From Chondrus crispus (taxonomy: Eukaryota; Rhodophyta; Florideophyceae; Gigartinales; Gigartinaceae), in contig NW_005178937.1 in assembly GCF_000350225.1 (NCBI RefSeq), forward strand, positions 186,001 through 250,000: DNA of 64,000 nt, in the 5' to 3' direction. A program made the translations under genes and the position numbers. The first letter of the stretch is position 1. Each line of letters begins with the position of its first letter. Positions 1 through 8,950 of the stretch are shown here, piece by piece. The notes under the pieces were generated by a model. The model saw nothing but the letters and a program-made list of their open reading frames with translations, was not told the DNA's origin and ran no database searches.

Positions 1-875
1 GCGCACATCTGGCGCCGCTCGCGTGTAACGTTCTCATGCCCCGTAATTTCCCTCGTTACGGGGCATTTGTCCGCGGCGGCTTTGAAGTGTCTCGCGTCCG
101 TGCGCACGTATTGGTGCCCCTCCGACCGGGTTGCTCTCGCGCCTTCCCGCCCTTCCTTATCTATCATGACTGCTGTGGCGAACGCAGCCTCGCTCGTCTG
201 TGCATCTGCCGACGCGTTTTGCGCGCTTCCTCGCGCACGATCCACACCAGAAGGCCATGATCTGGTCTTCTGCCGGGCTCTCCGACCCGGATGCTGATTG
301 AAAGCTCGACGTGAGCTTCCCTCTTCTCGGTTATTCCGAGACCAAAGCGACGGGCATTCTTGGTCGCTTACTCTTCCACGGAGGGGCTCTCGTGATACCA
401 CTGTTGATCGCCTCGTTCGTCGGGCGCGCCTCCTCGCCGTGGTTGCTGGACTTCACGGATCGTCCGGCAATCCTGTTCGGGGAGGGTCGTCCGACTTTTC
501 CGATCCGAACGGGGTTTGCGGTCCTCGTAATGTCGGTCATCACGAGGGCCTAACACTTTTTCAGGCAGTTCGTACTGTCCTGTTCTTATGTCTCGCGTCC
601 GTGACGTCCGAGAAGTCAAGACGACTTGACTTGAACACGTCCCCGGCTGTGACCCTCCGATAGGGTCCACCGTCCTCCTTCGCTTCCCCCTTTTAGTCTT
701 TTCGTCCAGGCTGGGGTTAATCCGCGAAGGAGCGGTTGAGGGCCCCCCCTTAAGCGTGAACGTCCGCGTTCACAGTTTGGGTGAGGTCTCTGCCAGTACG
801 TCTCCAGAGACGTTGTGCGTAACGAGACACCAACTCCTCTGGAACGTGAGTCCGTGCAGTCCAAGTGGGTGTGTC
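1..875 (-). other. 3' tail of chromovirus element 1
   Basis: Read on the minus strand, the chromodomain of element 1 continues past a stop at 876-878 for roughly another 30 codons, with a TPTW core and then conserved-looking residues. Beyond about position 780 I see no coding sequence. The rest should hold the 3' untranslated region and possibly the 3' LTR of element 1, but no LTR copy exists elsewhere in the window to compare it with. A perfect 11-bp inverted repeat (36-46 against 56-66, 9-nt loop) lies near the left edge. No gene is supported here. Confidence 0.45.
36..66. repeat. 11-bp inverted repeat (hairpin)
   Basis: ATGCCCCGTAA at 36-46 is the exact reverse complement of TTACGGGGCAT at 56-66, with the loop TTTCCCTCG. 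It lies in the untranslated tail of element 1. Its function is unknown; it may be part of an LTR or a terminator-like structure. Confidence 0.6.
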
Positions 876-2471
876 TTAATCCGCCCACTTGATGAGGAAC
901 TCCGTAGTTCCGTCTTCCAGGACTCGATGTCTCAGTAGCCGTTCGACGGCATACTGCGTTCCCGCGGTGACCTTATCGGCGAGGTCCGGTGGGGTCGTCG
1001 TACTTGCTCGTGGCGCGTCTATCGTAGACGGCGTGTACACGCAGCGGTCGGCGAAGACTCGCTCGGTGACCCCATCACGATCGATCGTGATGGTTCCGCA
1101 GTCATTAGCGAGCACACGGTAGGGTCCGACAGCGGGCGAGGCGAGCTTGTTCGATGTCTTAGCCCCATCGGTGGGGTTGAGATATACGTATTCTCCGGGA
1201 CGGAGCCGGGAATTAATACCTCATATGCGCTTATCGAAGTCGCGCCTGTAGCGAGCCTGCGTGCGACGCAGGATCCCGTAGGCCTTTTGGATAGTCGAGT
1301 CCAAGGTCTTGAGGAACTCGGCACGTAGGTTCCCCCTATCGGAAGGGGGCGCGTCGCCGTCCGCCTGTCGGAGAGAGAAATCTGTCGGGGGCCTGCTGAG
1401 CACGAGCTCAAACGGCGTGGTGCGTGTGCTGCGATGTACGTGGGAGTTGTACGCATACGTAAGCGGCCCCACGTACACATCCCAGTCGTCCTGGTGTTCC
1501 TTCACGTAGTTCCGCAGCATCGAGGCGATTGTTCGGTTATATCGCTCGACTTTCCCGTTCGTCTGGGGATGGTACGCCGAAGTGTACGAATTAGTTATCC
1601 CCAGGACGCGGCACGTGCTGTGGAAGAACTTGGCATTAAACTGAGGGCCGTTGTCCGAAAGCAACCGGCGGGGGACGGCATACGTGAACACCCTCGAGTC
1701 GCAGAACGCAACTGCGACCGTGTACGCTGTTATCGTGCGGAGCGCAACGACTTGCGTTAGCTTACTGAAGCGGTCCGTAATCACGAGCGGAACCGTTTTC
1801 CTGTCTTCGTCTTGGGGAGCGGCCCCAAGATGTAGATTGCGAGACTCTCGAGGGGCCTCGTAGCTGGAAACAATCTCAATCGGTTGAGATGTTTGCTCAG
1901 CTTAACCCGGTTCATCGCGCAGGTTCGACACCCTCGCACTGTGGGAGCGACGTCTGCCGCCAGGCGGGGCCAGTAGTACTCGCCTCGAAGTGCGTAGTAC
2001 ATACGGTTCTGGCCCAGGTGCCCCGCGATGGCCAGGTCGTGGCACAGGCGAAGGAGCCTGGCGCGGAGAGTCCGAGGTACCACCACCTGAACGATATCAG
2101 GGTCGAAGGGGTGTCTCCGTTTGAGCACCCCTTGGGAGTCCTCGAAGAACGCGGAGTCACGAGACTCTGACTGTCGTGCCAAAACGGGTTTTCGGCAGAA
2201 GTCTTCCACGTGTTGCCCCTCGTCTAGCTCCTCTATCGTAAGAGGGGCCGTAAGGTCGTCCTGCGGTGGGGGGACCGGGCAGTCGAGCGCACCAGCCTCG
2301 GGGTCTTCGGCGCGCTGGATGTCGGCGGCGTCGAACTCGTCGTTCTCCTCCCAAAACGAGTTGGGTCCTTGGAGAGCTGGGGCTTCGTCGTCGCCTCGCG
2401 GTTCGTCGCGCGTTCGTACGCGCGACCTTGTTCGGGCTTCGGCTTGCTTCCGTGTCGTTACGAAGACATAG
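876..2471 (-). pseudogene. Element 1 integrase and chromodomain (broken)
   Basis: This is the 3' half of a Ty3/gypsy pol gene on the minus strand. From its N-terminus it shows the zinc-binding HHCC region (CHDLAIAGHLGQNR, then CRTCAMNRVKL), the integrase core and a chromodomain start (YAVERLLRHR...LIKW). In the core the second catalytic Asp (LLSDNGPQF) and the Glu (NGKVERYNRT) are present. The first catalytic Asp is replaced by Tyr: AIYILGPLP where the family has AIDILG. A frameshift occurs near 1781 and others follow downstream. A TAA at 876-878 cuts the chromodomain after LIKWAD, although homologous residues continue beyond it. Integrase inserts the cDNA copy, and the chromodomain would direct it to marked chromatin. 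Because of the Asp loss and the frameshifts this copy cannot work. It is separated from its own RT domain by the solo LTR at 2472-3335. Confidence 0.85.
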
Positions 2472-3335
2472 TGTAGTGCAATGCGCCTGTCGGGCAGAGA
2501 CCGCGGTCCGATGGTCCAGCGAAAACAACAACAGCAGCAAAGAGAAGAACTGCCGATGGCACAGCGCTACGGAGTGTCCGACTCTCCCTTCTCCGTTTAA
2601 ACGAGCTTGCGACTCGTAGTAGCTCAGATCCCTGATAGGGGGGGCACAGAGAAATAGCCTGGCCCGGGATCGGTGTGGTAGAGACTTGCGAAGAGAAACG
2701 CTCGACGAGTGTGGGGTGGGGCGTGTAATTAGGTATCCCGGTTCCACTGGGTTGTAAGGCCAATGGTCGTTGAGCTTCTTCGACACCTTGTAACGCGACA
2801 AGGCCTTCGACGGGGGCGTGGCAACGCAGCCCAACGGGATGAGATGAAAGTAGCAGCGCTACGTCAACTGTGCCGCCCGATGGCTCGAAACACCTACACC
2901 GGTTCGGTCGCAACCGAGGCCGATGGCACCAACACAAGATAAGGGAAAAATAGGTATAATTAGAGATAGAAAAGGATAGGGAAATAAAGGAAAAAGAAAA
3001 GGGAACCCCCGAGCGATAGAGGATGCCGTAGGCTTAGGTAAAAGGGAGCGTCTTGGTAGAGACGGACTTCGACCAAGGCGACATTCAACTCCGGCAACTC
3101 GGGTTGGTTTATTGACTTGTTCGGTCAAAGGGCTAAGTTATATAGAGCCCCGCCGGGGCGAGTACAGTAGCTCCCGGCTCTAGATTCTAGATTTAATTAG
3201 TAAATAAATTAAATAATTAAAATAATCGTGCGCTTCGTCGCACACGTGTGTCCCCCAAACCCGGACTACAGTATCCAATTTTTTTCCTTTTTCACTTCCT
3301 TGCACCCCCCTACCCGAGACGGTTATTGCACTACA
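2472..3335 (-). mobile_element. Solo LTR (family B) inside element 1 pol
   Basis: On the minus strand this segment begins TGTAGTGCAATAACC and ends GCATTGCACTACA, an 11-bp inverted terminal repeat with TG...CA ends. It is clearly homologous over its length to the LTR at 13699-14636. Both contain the same TATA-box region (TCTATATAACTT; here near 3138-3146). The flanks are CATAG (2467-2471) and CATAC (3336-3340) on the plus strand, a 5-bp target duplication with one mismatch. Taking out the LTR and one flank copy puts the RNase H tail and the integrase linker of element 1 back in one reading frame. A lone LTR is what remains after recombination between the two LTRs of a full element. Confidence 0.9.
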
Positions 3336-4839
3336 CATACACGGCCTGATGATCACAGCTCGCGGTACAAGCGTGGTCGGCGAGCTCGTTCGATACGTCT
3401 CGAACGGTTGTACCCCCATCAAAGGTTGGAATGTCGTCATCCACCTCGACGGTGGGGCGAGGGTCATCGGCGACCTTCGGCGACACGAGTCGTGACGGGG
3501 CATCGGGCACCTGATGCACGCGTCCGGGGCGGTACTGAATGGTGAAATCGTATTCAGCCAGACGTAGCAGCCACCGGGTGAGTCTTCCGGTACTCTCTGT
3601 CAGGGACATGAGCCATCGGAGGGCGTCATGGTCCGTCCGTACGGTGAACTTCGTGCCTTCCACGTACGGCCGTAGTGTGCGGACGTCCCACACAACGGCG
3701 AAGCTCTCGCGCTCGGTAGCACGGTAGTTGCGCTCACTATCGGACAGTGAGTACGACCGATAGCCCACGGGGCGCCAGTCGTTCGGCTCTTCGTGCTCCT
3801 GTAGTAAGGTGCAGCCGAGCTAGTAGGCACTCGCGTCGGTGTCTATCATGTACGGACGGCCGTGCGGGGGCAACGCGAGGATCGCAAGAGCGATCATGCA
3901 CTTCTTAAGGTTCTCGAACGCCTGAAGTTGCAGCTCTGTGGGGTTATAGAAATCAGGATCCGAATCCTTGCGCGTCATGTCAGTCAGAGGACGCGCTATC
4001 TTAGCGAACCCCTTAACGAATCGGCGGTATAGGTTACACGCCCCGAGGAAAGAGCGCACTTGCGTCAGCGTCCTCGGGAACGTGAACATCTGGAAGGCGT
4101 CGGCCGCCGTATCGGCCACGCTCAACTTGCCTGGGGAGATGACGTGCCCCAGGTAGTGCACCATCGGTCGAAAGAAGCTGCACTTCTTGAGCTTAAGGGA
4201 GATACTGGAACTCCGCAGTAAGCCCAAGACGGTATCGAGATGCCTCGCGTGTTCTCCGTGCGTACGGGAGAACACGATCACGTCGTCGAGGTAGACGAGG
4301 CATATTTGCCAGCGGACTCCGGAGAGTATTATGTCGAGCGCACGTTGGAAGGTGGCCAGTGCCCCTTTGAGTCCAAGCGGCATGCGCAAGTGGCGAAACG
4401 TGCCCATGTGCGTCGTAAACGTTGTCTTATCCCGGTCTTCCGGAGCGACCGGGATCTGCCAATAACCGTAATTGCAGTCCAACGTGGTGAAGACGGCTGC
4501 ATCTCCTAACGAATCGATGCAGTCGTCCATCCGTGGCAGCAGATATGACTCCGCTGCAGTCTTCGCGTTGAGACGCCGGTAGTCCACTCAGAACCGAAGA
4601 GAGCCGTCTGTCTTCGGTACGAGCACCACGTGGGACGCCCACTCGGTGCTTGCGGGTTCGATAACCCCTGCGTTCAACATCTTTTTGACCTCCTTCGCGA
4701 CCATTTCGAGCATGGCCGGGCCCCTCCGATAGGGCATAGAACGAATCGGTTTCGTTCCCGGTTCGAGGGGAATGCGGTGCTCCGTGGCTTGGATCGTTCC
4801 AAGCGCACCGCTCCACAGACTCGAGTGCTTACGGAGCAT
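3336..4839 (-). pseudogene. Element 1 reverse transcriptase and RNase H (broken)
   Basis: This is the central pol portion of a Ty3/gypsy element on the minus strand. In order it shows the RT palm region (LRF, stop, VDYRRLNAKT), the catalytic YLDD box encoded by 4282-4293, the connection domain (VRSFLGACNLYRRFVKGFAKIA) and RNase H (DTDAS; ERNYRATERESFAVVWDVRTLRPY; HALRWLM...SGRLTRWLLRLAEYDF). Reverse transcriptase copies element RNA into cDNA and RNase H removes the RNA strand. In-frame stops occur at about 4587-4589 (TGA where relatives have a Cys codon in FCVDYRR) and about 3819-3821 (TAG where a Gln is expected in DASxYQLG). The reading frame then runs into the solo LTR. Both stops make the copy inactive as read. 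Confidence 0.9.
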
Positions 4840-5338
4840 CTCTAGTACGTGGCCACGGAGCTTGTCATCATCGATATATGACAGGTCGATCTCTTTTTCC
4901 TAATCCATCGGTGGATTTTCGGGATCCTTTTGCTGGGGAGTACAGTACCCCTCGCCGTCGGTTGGCATAAAGGTGACCGTTCGTCCGGGTCGACCCTCTG
5001 CCCTCGATGGTGGTCTAATCGTCGGAGTTAGATCGGCGAACTCCTACCCCACCGACTTGATCGGTCAAGTCGGTCAGGTGTAGCGCGTGCGCGATCCCCT
5101 CGGCGACCTTACGTTCGGGAGTGAGGATCGCGAGGGGGTTGCGCTTCGCGTATCCCACGACGGTGTGCTTCGGAATCCTCCTTTCTCGTCGTGAGAAATT
5201 CGCGACGATGACGTCGAAGGTCTGATTCGGTAGGACCTCCGCGACGCCATTTGTCAGCCTCACTCTGTAGTGCACTGTTACGCCTCCCTCAATCGCGAGG
5301 CATACGCTGGATGCCACCCTCCCGGGTGCGCATCCCAC
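4840..5338 (-). pseudogene. Element 1 protease-RT linker remnant
   Basis: A 107-residue reading frame (5015-5338) aligns by eye with the linker between protease and RT in elements 2 and 3, including VRLTNGVAEVLPNQTFDVIVANFS against VSISNGVVHLSPLQEFRVLVANFS. Between 4840 and 5014 the link to the RT domain is disrupted. Upstream of 5338 the element stops abruptly at the start of the element 2 LTR, so gag and protease are missing. The likely cause is the insertion of element 2 here. I did not find the missing half on the far side. Confidence 0.7.
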
Positions 5339-5339
5339 G

Positions 5340-5999
5340 TGTTACCCACGTATGATCGTGTACATGTACCACGTGTAATCGTGTAACTACCCACCCAGGC
5401 ATGGCCGGGTGTAAGCCCTATCGAAGTACGGACAGTCTGTCACTCCACGTCTAGGCGTGTCGATTCCCACGTGTAGGCGGGTATCATAACCCTATACAGG
5501 GGGAATTGCGTACTGTACAGCGCTGAGGCTGGTACGCCGGTAATTATGGCCGTGTTCTAATTAATTAATTAATAAATAATAATAATTATTATTATTATTA
5601 CGACGTCGACTAGTATATAGTCGACGCTCGACCCTAAGTAAAGAAGACACGAAGCCTTGGGTTCTTTTCCTAAGCTTCTGGAACCGCGGTAGTAGCCTCG
5701 CGCCGGTCTAGCACATAACGTGCTACAACACGCGAGCCCATCTACGACCGCGAATCCCAACCGCTCTACCGCGCGTGCTGCTACCCAGGATACTAACCGC
5801 TCTATCGCGCGAGACGTCCCTACCGCTCCGCCCCCTCTGGGCGATCTCCTGTTCTACCCCTCCTTTTTGCTACCTACTGCGCCGATCGCGCCGGGACCCC
5901 GTTGCCGGTTATCACCGGGTGCTCTCCCGTACAACCCGCGTTCCGAACACGCGTGCTCTGCCCTGGGGTTATACACCGCGACCCCAGTGCACGATATTT
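5340..5999 (+). mobile_element. Probable 5' LTR of element 2
   Basis: Coding homology of element 1 ends at 5338 and the primer-binding-like site of element 2 begins at about 6001, so the 660 bp between should be the 5' LTR of element 2. It starts TGTTACCCACG. The right end is unclear, because the last CA lies at 5989-5990, some 10 bp before the primer site. It contains an AT-rich stretch of TAAT/TTAT repeats (about 5558-5600) followed by an 8-bp inverted repeat GTCGACTA/TAGTCGAC (5605-5625). No matching 3' LTR was found, so the boundaries are inferred from position only. Confidence 0.5.
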
Positions 6000-6000
6000 T

Positions 6001-6015
6001 GGTCTCCCGACCTAT
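6001..6015 (+). promoter_or_regulatory. Primer binding site of element 2
   Basis: TGGTCTCCCGACCTA directly follows the inferred 5' LTR. The same 15 bases follow the LTR at 13699-14636 in element 3, which otherwise differs around them. A sequence starting TGG just inside the LTR is the usual tRNA-primed start of minus-strand cDNA synthesis. The matching tRNA was not identified. Confidence 0.6.
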
Positions 6016-6099
6016 AATTCTGCGGAGTCTCTAACCCCTTTCTCTTTTCTAATTGTTTCTTTTGAGGGTGCTCACCACCGTTCACAGGTGTTTCAAGAC

Positions 6100-8364
6100 A
6101 TGGTGTCCGGGTCGGAGAGTTCCCGAGGAACCCGTCCCCGAGACGTTCCTGCGCCCGTAGCGGCGTGGATAACTCGGAGCTGCCGTGAAGCGCTCCGAGA
6201 AGCCGAAAGATTTACGCTCACAACGTTGGCGGAGAAACTCGCAGCGCACTCGTCGGCGCTACGAGAGAACCTCAACTCCTTCGTGGAGGAAACCGTCGCC
6301 ACGCAGGCGGATGTACAATCCGCGCGCGAGCGCGATCGCCTCTCCGCCCTGGAAGGCGTATTGACCAAGGCCTGGCAAGAAGACATCGAGGCTAGGGTCG
6401 AGGAGGCGATCCTCCCTCTGAAAACGGAGATCGCTACTGTAACGGAGGAAGTCAAGTCCCTCCGTCAGGAATTATCCGTCCTCAAGACGTACCGCCCCGA
6501 TCCGGCGCCTGTTACTCAGGACGGATGGGTGGCGCCCACCCCAGCCATTGCTGCTGTTAAGCCTCCGGCCATTGGCGGAGTTACCACAACTCCGCCCTCG
6601 GGCGAAGTGCCAGTCACCTCCCGGAGACGGGAGTTACCTCCGTTGGACGAGAACTTACTCTTGTCCAACGTCACGATCCCGGCGTTACAGGCCGCGGGGA
6701 TACCCGTCCCCTCCGTGGGGACCGGTCCCCAACTATTCGCCGACCCGACGGCGTCAATGGTCCCCGCGAGGGCGTTCCCAGGGAACGCCCCCGCCGGTCT
6801 GGACCCCCGTGAGGGTGAATTCCCCTCCCGGAATCCCCCGGGAGGAAACCCCGACTCGAGGGGAAGCTCCGACGGCGATGGCGAGGGACGACGAAAAAAG
6901 TCCAAGCCAAGCCGGAAGAAGCGCGACTCTCGACGTCGGAAGGGGGGCAAGAGTGCCTACCCGCCATCCGAGGGACCCTCCTCGTCGTACTCGAGCTCAG
7001 CCTCGTCTTCGCCCTCTGATTCAGAATCGGATTCCAAGTCAGAGTCACTCACGGCCCCGCAGCCGACGTTCGGCCCCAGACAGAAGCACGTCTCCGTCTG
7101 GAAGCCGACGAACCACCGCTTCCGGGGCGTATGTAATTACCGAGCGTATCGCCTCGAGGACACGAGGCAGACCGTGGATGACAAGGTCTACGCCTCGACC
7201 CGTAAGAGGGTGCAGTACCTCCTCGTGGTGATGGGAGATTACAAGTTCAGCGGGGTGGACCCAATCAGAGTCATAAGTTTCCTTGCGTGTTGCAAGGAGA
7301 ACTTTGATAACGCCAATATGACTGAGGCGATGGCCGTGATGGCTCTCCCCCACCTGTTATCCCCGCCGGCAAAAGAGGCGTATGAGTCCCAGAGAGGGTT
7401 ACACCGCAAATCCCAAGGGATCGCGAACTGGGCGGCAGCCGTAAACTGGTTGCTGCGCACTTACGCGACCAACCTCGAAATTGAGCACGCCCTCACTGCG
7501 CTGAGAGAATTACGCCAAACACCGGGCCAACTGGAAACCGAGTACGCCACTCGGATGCTGAACGCCCTCGGGAGATGTGGCGACGTACACTCGCCCTACG
7601 AGAGGACTACCCTGTTCATCGAGGGTCTCACGCCGGCGATCAGGCCGTTAGTTCTGCAAACCCGCGAGGATCGACCGCGATCCTCGTTCGGGGATACGGT
7701 GGCTCACGCGCCCTCCCATGGAGAGGCCCTCCGAGCTCGGCAAGCCTCGAGTCGCCGGGTGGAATTTGGTAGGCCCCGCCCTGGTAAGCAGGTCCTTGCC
7801 GCTCTTGATAGCGTTCCATCCTCCACGACCGGTCCCACCGCCAGCTACCAAACGGCGGCGGGTGCCGAGAATTACTTCGCCACAGAAGGGGACAACGCTG
7901 GCGGGATGCCTTCCCTGCCAACGGAGGACTCCTCCTTCAACGAGGGAGATTCGCTCTTCTACGGCGACCGGCGCAAGCCGTACCAACCCGCTGCGGAGCG
8001 TACGGGGAGCCCCCACGGGCCCGCCTTCGTGCGGCCCGCCCGGAACATCCAGAAGGACCTACGGGGACCCCCGTCCCCGCAGATCATCTGCTTCGCCTGT
8101 TAAAAGTTCGGGGACCATATAGCCCCTGACTGTGACTTAAATGTGATGGATGTCTCCCTCGTACCCCATCAGTACGAGAAGCTGAGTACGGCACAGAAAG
8201 GCCGGGCCCCCTCGGACGCGTACCTCCGCGCCGTTGCTCTCCTCAGTTATGAGGCCAACCGGGTAATTAATCCCGCTACCGCGGCCGACCCGCCGCCGCA
8301 TTTAGGCACGGGGACGAAGACTGCCCCGCCCCCTGACGGCGTTCGACAACCTCCAAAAAACTAG
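6100..8364 (+). pseudogene. Element 2 Gag (stop within the zinc knuckle)
   Basis: Structural protein that packages the element RNA. The ATG at 6100 (MVSGSESSRG) is chosen because earlier in-frame codons lie in the LTR; 667 codons run to a TAA at 8101-8103. Residues of about 40-150 are charged and heptad-like and would form a coiled coil. A Pro/Ser/Arg-rich stretch follows, then the capsid-like region with VNWLLRTYATN...ALTALRELRQTPGQLETEYATRMLNALGR and LFIEGLTPAIRPLV. The stop falls inside the CCHC zinc knuckle, which reads CFAC-stop-KFGDHIAPDC. The frame continues for another 86 codons to a TAG at 8362-8364. The stop is therefore either a mutation or a site of programmed read-through. No flanking read-through signal was recognised. 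Confidence 0.85.
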
Positions 8365-8453
8365 GAGAACCTCAGCCCGCAGCAGCTGAGGTAAACCCGG
8401 GCTCCGCCCCGGATCAGTCGCCCAAGCTGGCGGACGAAGACTCACCTCCAAAG

Positions 8454-8950
8454 GTGGAGAAGCGGTTCCGAATTCTCGGCCGCAACCATACTGGTACTAG
8501 CCAGGATAAACCCGATCCCGAAGGACTCGGTACTCTACGCCGACCATGGCGGAGGAACATCCCAGTGCTTGCCCCGGGTGTTCCGACCTCCGAGACAGTA
8601 ATGACCCTGTCTCGGAGAAATCACAAGGTCTACGCTGACCTTGGACTAACACCAGCTATATTGCTGAGGCAACTCACCATCCTCGACACGGGAGCGGGAT
8701 CTAATTTTGTCAGGGCTGACACGTTACCCACAGGATGGGAGTCTCTCCTCATCCCGGGCGAAGTCCCGACAATTGCAGACGCAAATGGACGGCCCTTGCG
8801 TACCAGCGGTCAAATACCACTGGTGGTGCGGTTAGGAGACCGCACCATGAAGTGCAAATTCATCGTCTGTGAGCGATTGGCCCCCCCGTTATTCTGGGTT
8901 GCGAATTTAACGACCGATTTGTCGAAGCCATCTACCCCCGACGCAAGCTC
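8454..8950 (+). pseudogene. Element 2 aspartic protease domain
   Basis: This is the N-terminal part of Pol. The retropepsin active site reads LTILDTGAGSNFV, followed by the flap-side stretch ADANGRPL and FIVCERLA. It processes the Gag and Pol polyproteins. The correct frame is lost in a run of seven C at about 8881-8887. Upstream the protein is in one frame and downstream (ILGCEFNDRFVEAIYP by comparison with element 3) it continues in another. A homopolymer indel like this is a classic place for a sequencing error. The first reliable residues are about MEKRFRILGRNHTG. Gag ends about 90 bases upstream. Confidence 0.85.
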
